DNA of 39,647 nt from an uncultured Acetatifactor sp. Lineage in GTDB: Bacteria > Bacillota > Clostridia > Lachnospirales > Lachnospiraceae. Below, one piece after another: positions 14,669 to 23,096 of this stretch; position 1 is the stretch's first letter; each line of letters begins with the position of its first letter. The notes under the pieces are model-generated. The model was not told where the DNA came from, made no database searches, and saw nothing but the letters and a program-made list of their open reading frames with translations. The stretch lies in the NCBI GenBank assembly GCA_910589655.1, contig CAJUTJ010000005.1:1-39647 (forward strand). Direction: 5' to 3'. The position numbers were made by a program, and so were the translations under genes.

Positions 14669-16075
14669 ATGGGTGGATTTTTTGGAGTAGCAGCCAAGGA
14701 AGATTGCGTGTTTGATTTGTTTTTTGGAACGGATTATCATTCCCACTTGGGAACCAGACGTGCCGGAATGGCGGTATACAGTGAGGAGTACGGGTATGAC
14801 AGGGCGATACACAATATCGAGAATGCCCCTTTCCGCACCAAATTCGATAAAGATGTAAATACCATGAAGGGAAATGTGGGTATCGGATGTATCTCCGACT
14901 ATGAGCCCCAGCCGTTGATGGTTCGTTCTCATCACGGCACATACGCCATTGCAACCGTGGGGAAGATCAATAATTCCGGCCAGCTGATACAGGAGTTGTT
15001 CCGGAAAGGACATTCCCATTTTCTGGAGATGAGCGGCGGAGATATCAATGCCACAGAGCTGGTGGCGTCCATCGTGAACCAGAAGGATAATCTGGTGGAG
15101 GGCATACGGTATGCACAGGAAGTCATTGAAGGCTCCATGACCATATTGATTATGACTCCAAAAGGAATTTACGCGGCCAGAGACCGTATGGGCAGAACCC
15201 CGGTGGCTGTGGGAAAGAAAAACGGCGCTACCTGTGTGTCCTTTGAAAGCTTTGCCTATTTGAATTTAGGATATACGGCAGAAAGGGAATTGGGTCCCGG
15301 AGAGATTGTGGTGGTGACGCCGGAAGGTGTAAAAACCTTGGCACAGCCCGGAAAAGATATGAAGATCTGCACCTTTCTCTGGATATACTACGGGTATCCC
15401 TCCTCTTCTTATGAGGGCATCAGTGTGGAGAAGATGCGGTATAACTGCGGCGCCATGCTGGCGAAAAGGGATAATGTGGAACCGGATATTGTGGCGGGAG
15501 TACCGGATTCCGGTACGGCACATGCCATAGGCTATGCAAATGAGTCCGGAATTCCTTTTTCCAGACCTTTTATCAAATACACTCCCACATGGCCCAGATC
15601 CTTTATGCCCACCATCCAGACACAGAGAAATCTGATTGCGAAGATGAAACTGATTCCCGTGCATGATTTGATTCAGGATAAGAGTCTGCTGCTGATTGAC
15701 GATTCCATTGTCCGAGGTACGCAGCTCAGGGAGACTACGGAATTTCTATATCAAAGCGGTGCAAAAGAGGTGCATATACGCCCGGCCTGTCCGCCCTTGC
15801 TGTTTGGCTGTAAATACTTGAACTTTTCCCGTTCCACTTCGGATATGGATCTGATTACCAGAAGAGTGTTAAAGGACATGGAGCGGGAAGGCCGGGAGAT
15901 TGATCTAAAACGCTATGTGGATCCCGACACTCCGGAATATGCGGAAATGATACAGCGTATCGAAAAACAGTTAAATTTTACCTCCTTGCGCTATCACAGG
16001 CTGGATGATATGATTGCTTCCGTGGGGATTGACAGGGAAAAGCTCTGCACATACTGCTGGGACGGACGGGAATAG
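14669..16075 (+). CDS. PurF-like amidophosphoribosyltransferase paralog with a destroyed glutaminase site
   Basis: A 468-aa protein with the two-domain PurF layout. The C-terminal phosphoribosyltransferase half keeps the PRPP loop LLIDDSIVRGTQ (about 341-352) and the terminal LCTYCWDGRE. The N-terminal Ntn-glutaminase half keeps the fold but not the chemistry. It opens MGGFFGVAAK where true PurF has Cys at position 2 (CGxxG). The conserved HxRYST arginine motif is replaced by GCISDYE, and the HNGN oxyanion motif by VGKINN. It therefore should not release ammonia from glutamine. It may use free ammonia, act with a separate glutaminase or be regulatory; a canonical PurF is expected elsewhere. 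From memory, similar Gly-for-Cys paralogs occur in other clostridia. The start at 14669 follows AGGAG; an ATG 18 bases upstream lies in a hairpin. Neighbours purB and purC support a purine link. Confidence 0.85.
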   Translation: MGGFFGVAAKEDCVFDLFFGTDYHSHLGTRRAGMAVYSEEYGYDRAIHNIENAPFRTKFDKDVNTMKGNVGIGCISDYEPQPLMVRSHHGTYAIATVGKINNSGQLIQELFRKGHSHFLEMSGGDINATELVASIVNQKDNLVEGIRYAQEVIEGSMTILIMTPKGIYAARDRMGRTPVAVGKKNGATCVSFESFAYLNLGYTAERELGPGEIVVVTPEGVKTLAQPGKDMKICTFLWIYYGYPSSSYEGISVEKMRYNCGAMLAKRDNVEPDIVAGVPDSGTAHAIGYANESGIPFSRPFIKYTPTWPRSFMPTIQTQRNLIAKMKLIPVHDLIQDKSLLLIDDSIVRGTQLRETTEFLYQSGAKEVHIRPACPPLLFGCKYLNFSRSTSDMDLITRRVLKDMEREGREIDLKRYVDPDTPEYAEMIQRIEKQLNFTSLRYHRLDDMIASVGIDREKLCTYCWDGRE

Positions 16076-16089
16076 TGTGAGAAGAGTTT

Positions 16090-16132
16090 CTAACTGCTCA
16101 CAGCAAAGGCTGTTTCGCAAAACAGATCATGG
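16090..16132 (-). repeat. Possible remnant of the MITE-like family, reverse orientation
   Basis: The segment CTAACTGCTCACAGCAAAGG followed by CTGTTTCGCAAAACAG resembles the reverse complement of one end of the 133-bp element (GTTACTGTTCAC ... ACAGCAACC ... CAAAACAG). The other end and any target duplication are absent. Confidence 0.25.
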
Positions 16133-16163
16133 AGGGGAGTATGAAAGGAAACGAGAGCGGTTT

Positions 16164-16192
16164 TTGACAAAATATAAAGAAAATAGTATAAT
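16164..16192 (+). promoter_or_regulatory. Consensus sigma-A promoter for the acyltransferase gene
   Basis: A perfect TTGACA (16164-16169), a 17-bp AT-rich spacer and a perfect TATAAT (16187-16192) lie about 30 bp before the acyltransferase start. This is the closest match to consensus in the window and predicts strong, largely constitutive transcription independent of the upstream PurF-like gene. Confidence 0.85.
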
Positions 16193-16221
16193 CGTAATAT
16201 TTCATTGAGAGGTGAAGATTC

Positions 16222-16968
16222 ATGTTGAGGTTATGCTATGTGGTGGTGGTTTCACTGCCTTTTGTGATGTACTATTTATGTAAGGCAAGTTATATAGAGA
16301 GACATGATGAAAACTTTTCCGAGGAACGGCGGTATAAGATGGCACGCAGATGCATTGCCATTATGATGCGGAACGGCAGGATTCGGACGGAAAGCTTCGG
16401 GCAGGAATATCTGCCCCGGGAGGGCGGTTATATCATGTATTCCAACCATCAGGGAAAGTATGATACATTGGGAATCATGATTTCCCATCCCAAGCCCTGT
16501 ACCATTGTCATGGATGCCGATCGTTCCACCCTTCCCATCGTGGATTCTTTTATTGATTTGGTTCAGGGACAGCGCTTGGACAAGACAAATATGAAGAGCC
16601 AGATGAAGACGATTTTAAATATTGCAGAGGAAGTGAAGAGCGGGCGCAGATATATTATATTTCCTGAGGGCGGGTACGACCATAACAGGAACGATCTTCA
16701 GGAATTTCTGCCCGGTTCTTTCAAATGTGCCACAAAGTCTCAGGCACCCATTGTACCGGTAGCTATTATTGATTCTTATAAACCTTTCGGAATGAATTCT
16801 CTGCGAAGGGTAAAAACACAGGTGCATTTTCTGGCTCCCATTTTTTTTGAGGAATACGCCCAGCTTACCACCCATGAGATTGCGGAGCTGGTGAAATCAA
16901 GGATATCGGAGACAATGGACATGCAGCTAAAAAAACGGAAAGCGGTGAAGTGTGAAGGAAATCACTAA
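16222..16968 (+). CDS. 1-acyl-glycerol-3-phosphate acyltransferase-like (PlsC family)
   Basis: A 248-aa membrane-associated acyltransferase that probably adds an acyl chain to lysophosphatidic acid in phospholipid synthesis. An N-terminal hydrophobic segment (about 3-20) anchors it. The catalytic NHX4D motif is NHQGKYD (Asn75, His76, Asp81) and the phosphate-binding motif is FPEGG (147-151), slightly unlike the usual FPEGT. The motif PIVPVAIIDSY (about 175-185) is also typical. GAGAGGTGA precedes the start. The last codons (GNH and the stop) lie inside a hairpin of the downstream repeat region, so the C-terminus may have been reshaped by it. Substrate choice is not visible. Confidence 0.88.
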   Translation: MLRLCYVVVVSLPFVMYYLCKASYIERHDENFSEERRYKMARRCIAIMMRNGRIRTESFGQEYLPREGGYIMYSNHQGKYDTLGIMISHPKPCTIVMDADRSTLPIVDSFIDLVQGQRLDKTNMKSQMKTILNIAEEVKSGRRYIIFPEGGYDHNRNDLQEFLPGSFKCATKSQAPIVPVAIIDSYKPFGMNSLRRVKTQVHFLAPIFFEEYAQLTTHEIAELVKSRISETMDMQLKKRKAVKCEGNH

Positions 16969-17350
16969 GCTCGAAAAGACCTCGCTAAGTGATTTCACGC
17001 TCTGCGGAGCAGAGCTTCTTCACACGGAAGAACGCAAGAGCAGCGTTCTTCCAGACTTGCACCAGTTCATAAATTGTTTGTGCCGACTGCGTCGGCATGA
17101 CGGGAAGTGTGAACGGAATGAAGATTTTCTAAGGTTGTAAAGAGGGTGTGTAAACACTCCCTCTTTGTATCCAATCTAAGAAAATCTAAGTCATTCCCAA
17201 GGAATGGCTTTGCCATTCCTTTAAGAACGCAAGAACAGCGTTCTTCCGGATTTGCACCAATTCGTAAATTGTTTGTGCCGCCGTTGGCGGCATGTTTGGA
17301 AGTGTGAAGGTAAACTTTTAAATATTTTAATGTGCGCAAAGAGGGGTATT
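16955..17350. repeat. Palindrome-dense region with paired 86-bp repeats before purC
   Basis: Copies at 17028-17113 and 17223-17308 are the same length and differ at roughly 15 positions. Both contain AGAACGC-N7-GCGTTCT and a GCCG/CGGC stem and both end in GTGTGAA. Other hairpins are GAAATCACTAAGC / GCTAAGTGATTTC (about 16957-16998), GCTCTGC-gga-GCAGAGC (17000-17016), a long imperfect one centred near 17153 with core AAAGAGGG ... CCCTCTTT, and AGGAATGGC-ttt-GCCATTCCT (17200-17220). No purine riboswitch core was recognised. The region covers almost the whole 16969-17387 gap. Confidence 0.75.
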
Positions 17351-17387
17351 ACACACTCTCTTATGAAGCACGCGAGGAGGTATAAGA

Positions 17388-18266
17388 ATGAGTGTTCAGG
17401 AACTTAAGCCGATCAAAGAAGGCAAGGTACGTGAGATCTATGACAACGGTGACAGCCTGATTATGGTTGCCACCGACAGAATCAGCTGCTTTGATGTGAT
17501 TCTCCATAATGTTGTGAGCAAAAAAGGGGCGGTACTGACCCAAATGTCCAAGTTTTGGTTTGATATGACGGAGAATATCGTTCCGAATCATATGATTACC
17601 GTGGATGTAAAGGAAATGCCCGAATTTTTCCGGCAGGAGAAATTCGACGGAAACAGTATGATGTGCCGTAAGCTGGATATGCTTCCCATAGAATGCATTG
17701 TCCGCGGCTATATCACCGGAAGCGGCTGGGCGAGTTATCAAGAAAACGGCACGGTATGCGGCATTCGGCTGCCGGAGGGATTAAAGGAATCCGATAAACT
17801 GCCGGAGCCCATTTATACCCCGTCCACCAAAGCGGAAATCGGCGATCATGACGAAAATATTTCCTATGAGCAAAGTGTGGAGTACTTGGAGAAGCGTTAT
17901 CCCGGAAAAGGAGAGGAATACGCATCCAAGCTTCGGGATTACACCATTGCATTGTATAAGAAATGCGCGGAATATGCCTTAAGTAAAGGAATTATTATTG
18001 CGGACACAAAGTTTGAATTCGGTTTGGATGAAGAGGGGAATATTGTGGTCGGCGATGAAATGCTGACTCCCGACAGCTCCCGCTTCTGGCCTGCGGACGG
18101 CTATGAGTCCGGCCACAGCCAGCCTTCTTTCGATAAACAGTTTGCAAGAGACTGGCTGAAGGCCAATCCCGATAATGACTGGACTCTGCCTCAGGACATC
18201 GTGGAAAAGACCATTGCCAAATACCTTCAGGGGTATGAGCTTCTGACAGGCAGGCCTTTGGCATAG
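17388..18266 (+). CDS. purC: Phosphoribosylaminoimidazole-succinocarboxamide (SAICAR) synthase
   Basis: A 292-aa ATP-dependent ligase joining aspartate to CAIR, the purine step before PurB. The conserved motif PIECIVRGYITGSGW lies at about residues 104-118. The N-terminal ATP-binding strand region reads GKVREIYDNGD. The late motif ADTKFEFG is followed by VGDEMLTPDSSRFW (about 205-231), as in SAICAR synthases. The length matches the longer monofunctional form (about 290-300 aa). GAGGAGGT lies seven bases before the ATG. The gene is preceded by a repeat-rich leader of about 420 bp with no recognised regulator and is followed by a strong terminator. Confidence 0.97.
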   Translation: MSVQELKPIKEGKVREIYDNGDSLIMVATDRISCFDVILHNVVSKKGAVLTQMSKFWFDMTENIVPNHMITVDVKEMPEFFRQEKFDGNSMMCRKLDMLPIECIVRGYITGSGWASYQENGTVCGIRLPEGLKESDKLPEPIYTPSTKAEIGDHDENISYEQSVEYLEKRYPGKGEEYASKLRDYTIALYKKCAEYALSKGIIIADTKFEFGLDEEGNIVVGDEMLTPDSSRFWPADGYESGHSQPSFDKQFARDWLKANPDNDWTLPQDIVEKTIAKYLQGYELLTGRPLA

Positions 18267-18398
18267 TTATGGAAATCTTCCATTTTTAATATTGGAAAGT
18301 CTGCATTTGCCGGGAAAAACGAGAGAAATTTTTCCCGGATGCCGCTTGCGGCAGAACAGAAATAAGATAAAGTTTGAGACATTATAAGGATTTGGACA

Positions 18399-18432
18399 AA
18401 TCCCCCGGAGAGCTATTTCCGGGGGATTTTTG
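18399..18432 (+). terminator. Terminator after purC
   Basis: The GC-rich stem AATCCCCCGGA / TCCGGGGGATTT with an 8-nt loop is followed by a short T-run. It lies 130 bp after the purC stop. Confidence 0.85.
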
Positions 18433-18896
18433 GCAAAATTAGTCAAACAACCGAGTCGTAAAATATTAAAAAAGCATAATAATTGTAAACAAATTGTGAA
18501 AAAAATACAAAGGATTGATGAAAAACTTTATGGGATAGTATTGAATTTTTAGAAAAATAGTTTATAATTTATTGTTAGATACAATTTACCACTTTGGAAG
18601 ATTTTTTTATGGTACGGAGCCAACCTGAAATGACAACATAATAATATTATACATATGGCTCTGATATATCGACAAACCGATGTTTATTTAAACAATCCTG
18701 ATACAATTTTCACAGTAGCTAAAGACACAATATTTTCATGGAAAGCGAGCAAGGCATCGCTATTGTTATTGCATTGAGGGTAGTAAGAATAAGGGAAATA
18801 TAGATGTGTCGATATTATGAAAGCAGTGAAAAGGATTCTAATATTTGTAAATGTGTCAAACAAAAAGCTGTGATGCAGTAGAAGGAGAACTTATCT
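18433..18896 (+). other. AT-rich gene-free leader with candidate promoter for the chemotaxis receptor
   Basis: No open frame of note is present. TTGAAT (18541-18546) and TATAAT (18563-18568) have a 16-bp spacer, which would give a leader of about 320 nt. I looked for a flagellar sigma-28 promoter and for c-di-GMP riboswitch cores and did not recognise either. The composition is markedly more AT-rich than the flanking genes. Confidence 0.4.
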
Positions 18897-20603
18897 ATGA
18901 ATGAGAATCAAAACAGAGAAAGTATTGAAAAGTCACTTACAAAATCCATCTTTAAAGTATCCACTATGGCTGCGGCTGCAGCGGTGCTGGGTGTTATTGC
19001 ATTGATTGTAATTGCCGGCAGATATTCGTATGCTTTAAAGAATTTCGGCTTTGCACAAGGGGATATCGGAAAGGCGATGTTTGAATTTGCGGATCTGAGA
19101 TCTTCCCTCCGGGCGGCAATCGGTTATGATGATGCGGATGCTATTGACACCGTGGTAAGGCAGCATGATGAAGGAAAAGTATTGTTTGCGCAGTATTTTG
19201 CAGAAATAGAGAAGACCATTGTATCGGAAGCAGGCAGGGAGACATACGATGCCATCAGTGCGGAGCTGGACGCATACTGGAAGCTGGACGGAGAGATCAT
19301 GGATATGGGCGCCACCACGGACAGGGAGCTGTGCAAACAGGCGCAGGAGTTAGCGTTGAATGATCTGGCGCCGATGTATAACAGTATCTATAGCAAACTG
19401 GACGAGCTGTTAGAGGTGAAAGTCAATGAAGGAAATGATTTGTCGAGAACGTTATTGATCCTCAGTGCGATTCTTGTGGCAGCGATTATTTCCGTGATTA
19501 TCATCGCCATGGTACTGTCGGTTAAGATGGGAAAAGGAATTTCCAAGAAAATTGCGAATCCTTTGAAGAAATTAGGTGCACGTCTTGAGATCTTTGCCAC
19601 CGGCGATCTTTCCTCACCTTTTCCCGTTATTAGCACCGGTGACGAGGTGGAGGATATGGCGAAGGATGCCACAAACATGGCAGATAATCTAAACATCATT
19701 ATTAAAGATATAGGCGATGTGCTGGGAGAGATGGCTTCCGGAAATTATGCGGTGAAGTCTAAAGTTCCTGATAAATATACAGGAGACTTTTCGAAATTAT
19801 ATCAGTCAATGCGGGGACTGCGTGATCAGATGCAGAAGACCTTGATAGCAATCGGCGAAGCTTCCAGTCAGGTAAATTCCGGGTCCGGCGATCTGGCGAC
19901 GGCGTCACAGAGTCTTGCGGAAGGCGCTACGGATCAGGCACTGGCAGTACAGGAGCTTCATGCAACCATTTCCGATATTACTGTGGCTATGGAGAAGAGT
20001 GCGGAGAGTTCGGACGAATCCTATATGAAGGCACAGCGCTATGCAGATGATGCGGACGGCAGCAGAGAAGAAATGAATACCATGATGGCGGCCATGGGAC
20101 GCATCAACGAAGCTTCCACCAAGATCGGAAATATTATTTCCGAAATCGAATCCATTGCGGCACAGACCAATCTCTTATCCTTGAACGCGTCTATTGAGGC
20201 GGCAAGAGCAGGTGAAGCGGGACGCGGTTTTGCGGTTGTGGCCGATCAGATCAGAGAATTGGCGGATCAAAGCGCCAAGGCAGCGGTGGATACGAGAGAA
20301 TTGATTGAAGGTTCTATCAAAGAAGTGGCAGAGGGCAATTGTGCGGCTGAGCGTGCATCCAATTCCATAGCAGCCGTAGTAGCCGGAATCAAAGAAATTG
20401 CGGAATTCTCCAAAGACCTGAAGATTATGGTTCAGGATCAGTCAGAAGCAATGCGTCAGGCTGAAATAGGTGTTAACCAGATTTCCGAAGTAGTACAGAG
20501 TAATGCGGCGACAGCTGAGGAGGCTTCCGCTACCAGTGAAGAATTGTCTGCGCAGGCAATTATTTTGGACGAGCTGGTAGGGCAGTTCAAATTGGCAGAG
20601 TAA
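18897..20603 (+). CDS. Methyl-accepting chemotaxis protein
   Basis: A 568-aa transmembrane chemoreceptor. TM1 lies at about residues 19-45 and TM2 at about 180-208. Between them is a roughly 135-residue all-helical sensor, as in four-helix-bundle receptors. A HAMP domain (about 210-265, with IANPLKKLGARLEIFATGDL) leads to a long signalling coiled coil. Its hairpin tip (about 420-465) has the invariant AAQTNLLSLNASIEAARAGE and GRGFAVVADQIRELAD sequence that binds CheA and CheW. No C-terminal pentapeptide for CheR docking is present. AGAAGGAG precedes the start. The gene stands alone with its own terminator; the ligand is unknown. Confidence 0.96.
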   Translation: MNENQNRESIEKSLTKSIFKVSTMAAAAAVLGVIALIVIAGRYSYALKNFGFAQGDIGKAMFEFADLRSSLRAAIGYDDADAIDTVVRQHDEGKVLFAQYFAEIEKTIVSEAGRETYDAISAELDAYWKLDGEIMDMGATTDRELCKQAQELALNDLAPMYNSIYSKLDELLEVKVNEGNDLSRTLLILSAILVAAIISVIIIAMVLSVKMGKGISKKIANPLKKLGARLEIFATGDLSSPFPVISTGDEVEDMAKDATNMADNLNIIIKDIGDVLGEMASGNYAVKSKVPDKYTGDFSKLYQSMRGLRDQMQKTLIAIGEASSQVNSGSGDLATASQSLAEGATDQALAVQELHATISDITVAMEKSAESSDESYMKAQRYADDADGSREEMNTMMAAMGRINEASTKIGNIISEIESIAAQTNLLSLNASIEAARAGEAGRGFAVVADQIRELADQSAKAAVDTRELIEGSIKEVAEGNCAAERASNSIAAVVAGIKEIAEFSKDLKIMVQDQSEAMRQAEIGVNQISEVVQSNAATAEEASATSEELSAQAIILDELVGQFKLAE

Positions 20604-20633
20604 ATATATCATATTGTTTCATAACATATGTAT

Positions 20634-20662
20634 AACGGGGTGGGATTTCCGCCCCGTTTTTT
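20634..20662 (+). terminator. Terminator after the chemotaxis receptor
   Basis: The stem AACGGGGTGG / CCGCCCCGTT (one G-U) with a 5-nt loop is followed by a T-run at 20657-20662. Confidence 0.88.
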
Positions 20663-20712
20663 CTTTAGGGTTTCCTGTGAAGCTGCACATAAAAGGGGAA
20701 AATGCAGCCTGT

Positions 20713-20785
20713 TTTGGCGCACGGCTTTCTCAGGATTTCGTGCAAGGGCGCACGAAATACCTCGCGGTTTCCGCAGGCAGGATTC
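20713..20785. repeat. 73-bp repeat family 2, copy 1
   Basis: It matches 36458-36530 over the same 73-bp length, starting TTTGGCGCACGGC and ending GCAGGCAGGATTC. The centre is a hairpin, ATTTCGTGC-aagggc-GCACGAAAT. It lies between the chemoreceptor terminator and the 3' end of the histidine kinase gene. A fragment with CTTTCGCAGGCAGTAGTTCC near 24533 may be a further decayed copy. Confidence 0.7.
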
Positions 20786-20821
20786 CGGACTTTCATAATA
20801 AAACACGCTCTAGCGTGAAAT

Positions 20822-22042
20822 TCAGCGTGGCAGCGTTATCTCAAACATCACCCTGTTATTTTCCAATAGTTTGGCATGTATTTCTCCTTTATGGAGCTCT
20901 ACGATGGATTTTGCGATGGATAGCCCCAGACCAAAGCTGCCGTCGGAACTTCTGGCCTTATCGGCACGATAGAAGCGTTCAAAAACTTTCCCGAAATCAC
21001 AATCGGCAGCGGAATGACAGTCATTGGTCACTTGCAGATGAATCTGTCGGCCAGCCTTTAGCACAACGGTGATGGTACTCTTTTCATCACAGTATTTGAC
21101 GGCATTGTCCATTAGGATGGAAATTGCCTCACGCAGTCTTGCCTCATCGCCGGTACATATTATGCCTTCCGTAATCGAAAAGGAGATAAACCGCTTTTGG
21201 GAGTGAATCAGGTTTTCAAAGGACTTTGCGGTGTCATAGACGGCATCGCTTAGGAGAAAGGAAGTGAAAACGGGCCTTTGCTCTTCATCCATTTTTGCAA
21301 GGGTAATCAAATTTTGTACCAGACCGTTCAATTTTGTGACTTGTTTATCAATACTGTCAAACCATTCGCTTTCACCGTAGAGCATTCGCAGGAGCTCATT
21401 GTTGGCGGAAATGACGGTGAGAGGAGTTTTCAGCTCGTGTCCGGCATCGGTGACGAACTGTTTCTGCTTCCTGTAACTTTCGGCAATGGGCTTTACGGCA
21501 TGCTTGGAGGCTAATATAATGATGAGAAGTATCAGTAAAAAGCTTAGGATTCCGATAACGGTAGAGATTAATAGCATAGTAAAGACAGAGTAAAGGCCGG
21601 AAGAGGCATTGATTAGGCCGATGACGGTTCTTGGCGTACCGTCGGCGAATAGGAGAGTTTTTTTGGAATATTTGTAATATCCATGCCATCCGTACTCTTT
21701 TTCTCCTGAATATATTTCAAAAGCAATTTCGGAAAGCTCTTTTTCCGAATAATTTTCTGCTCTGTCCTGCAGTATTTCCGTAATTACACCGTTTTCGTCC
21801 AAAAAAACCAGACACTCATCTAAACGGATTTTTAGGTGGTCTCCTAAGCGTGGCAGAATAGCTGCATTGGCTGTTTTAGGAAAGTGGGTATGGTCTGATA
21901 TCATCCGCTCCAAACGGGAATCTAACATTTTATTTATCTGATAAAAGAAGATACCATTGACGGCGGCCATAACGGAGAGAATTATAATAAACAGTGCAGC
22001 GGCAGTAATGGTAATGAATTTTTTCTGCAATTTTTTAATCAT
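20822..22042 (-). CDS. Sensor histidine kinase
   Basis: A 406-aa membrane kinase paired with the response regulator encoded just upstream. TM1 (about 10-34) and TM2 (about 152-181) bound an extracellular sensor of about 115 residues. The DHp helix has DAGHELKTPLTVIS with the phospho-accepting histidine near residue 202. The catalytic domain shows LMDNAVKYCDE (N box), DEARLREAI upstream of it, and GSFGLGLSIAK (G box). There is no separate HAMP domain. The start follows a modest AGGA site 51 bp after the regulator stop. The pair is divergent from the VTC-like polyphosphate-polymerase operon, which it may control. Confidence 0.94.
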   Translation of the reverse strand: MIKKLQKKFITITAAALFIIILSVMAAVNGIFFYQINKMLDSRLERMISDHTHFPKTANAAILPRLGDHLKIRLDECLVFLDENGVITEILQDRAENYSEKELSEIAFEIYSGEKEYGWHGYYKYSKKTLLFADGTPRTVIGLINASSGLYSVFTMLLISTVIGILSFLLILLIIILASKHAVKPIAESYRKQKQFVTDAGHELKTPLTVISANNELLRMLYGESEWFDSIDKQVTKLNGLVQNLITLAKMDEEQRPVFTSFLLSDAVYDTAKSFENLIHSQKRFISFSITEGIICTGDEARLREAISILMDNAVKYCDEKSTITVVLKAGRQIHLQVTNDCHSAADCDFGKVFERFYRADKARSSDGSFGLGLSIAKSIVELHKGEIHAKLLENNRVMFEITLPR

Positions 22043-22093
22043 ATTGCTGTATTCCTATGATGTGTAATTTTCTGATTATAACTTGATTTCGTA

Positions 22094-22786
22094 TCATTTT
22101 TTCCTCCATTCCGTTCGCATTTTCTCCAAACAATATCCGACGCCTCTTATGGCTCTGATATTTACGGGAGCTTTCAGCTTTTCGATTTTTTTGCGGAGAT
22201 TGGATATGTAGACCCAGACAATGCTGACTTCCACATCCGAATCCCAGCCCCATATTTTTTCCATGAATTGTTCCGTGGAAATTACGGTACCGGGAGAGAG
22301 CATTAAAAGCTGCAGCATTTGAAGCTCTCTGCTGGCCAGCCGTATCCTCTCGTGGCCGAAGCGCAATTCGAAGGTGGATAGATCCAGCTGTAAGCCCTGG
22401 AATTCTAATAATTCATTTTGATAAGTATCTTTCCTCCGGAGCATGGCGCGGACTCTTGCCAATAGTTCGTTGGCGGCAAAGGGCTTCGTGAGATAGTCAT
22501 CGGCGCCTGCGTCTAAGCCGTTTACGCGTTCTTCGATTTCACTCTTTGCAGTCAGCATTAAGACAGGAGTTTTTACGGAATCTGCTCTCAGGCGTCTGAG
22601 CACTTCCAATCCATCCGTTCCGGGCATCATAATATCTAAGAGAATGCCGTCATAATTTTTCGATGTTCCGTAATGATAAGCGTCATTACCGTTTGCCACG
22701 GTGTCTACAATATAATTATTATGTTCAAAGAGAGCTTTTAGCGCTCTGGAAATATCTCTGTCATCTTCTGCAATCAGCAATCGCAT
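22094..22786 (-). CDS. OmpR-family response regulator
   Basis: A 230-aa regulator with a receiver domain (MRLLIAEDDRDISRAL; phospho-acceptor Asp in GILLDIMMPGTDG at about residue 51; Lys in LTKPFAA at about 101) and a winged-helix output domain with SRELQMLQLLM and WGWDSDVEVSIVWVYISNLRKKI. ATG 22786 is chosen because GGGAGGG lies just upstream and the receiver motif begins at once; the frame is open 38 codons further. It forms an operon with the kinase. The direct repeats at 22940-22981 are its likely targets. Confidence 0.94.
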   Translation of the reverse strand: MRLLIAEDDRDISRALKALFEHNNYIVDTVANGNDAYHYGTSKNYDGILLDIMMPGTDGLEVLRRLRADSVKTPVLMLTAKSEIEERVNGLDAGADDYLTKPFAANELLARVRAMLRRKDTYQNELLEFQGLQLDLSTFELRFGHERIRLASRELQMLQLLMLSPGTVISTEQFMEKIWGWDSDVEVSIVWVYISNLRKKIEKLKAPVNIRAIRGVGYCLEKMRTEWRKK

Positions 22787-22939
22787 GGAACCCTCCCGCA
22801 TAATCTTTTCATGTAGCCTGCTTCCTATCCGTAGTTGTATTTCCGTCAGACTTGCTTTAGATAGGAATAGGATTTTTGAAACATCCATTGACTCTAACAT
22901 TATAAGGTCAGTATATCATAGAATACGGACCGGAGGAAG

Positions 22940-22996
22940 ATTAACACAAATTCTTCACATTTGATTTAGGCTGGATTAAGGTTTGGCTGTTATAAT
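22940..22996 (+). promoter_or_regulatory. Four 11-bp-phased repeats before a TATAAT box
   Basis: Starting at 22941 the sequence falls into 11-bp steps: TTAACACAAAT, TCTTCACATTT, GATTTAGGCTG and GATTAAGGTTT. The last ends at 22984, seven bases before TATAAT (22991-22996). The -35 region is poor (AGGCTG at 17 bp), as expected of an activator-dependent promoter. OmpR-type regulators bind 10-11-bp-spaced direct repeats, and such a gene lies adjacent. The rest of 22787-23096 shows no other gene. Confidence 0.45.
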
Positions 22997-23096
22997 ATGC
23001 CTGTCGCCCGGAAAGCTATGGGGCTGTTCGGGGTGCTTCCGATTTCGGAGTGGCCGGAGAGTGAGACGGGAAGGGCGGAAAAGGAGGAGTGAAACG

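Noticed and set aside
16969..17387. Purine (xpt/pbuE-type) riboswitch in front of purC
   Set aside because: The conserved core around the three-way junction was not found; the region is explained by repeated hairpins.
18600..18896. c-di-GMP riboswitch or sigma-28 promoter before the chemoreceptor
   Set aside because: I could not find the riboswitch core or a TAAA-N15-GCCGATAA-like pair at workable spacing.
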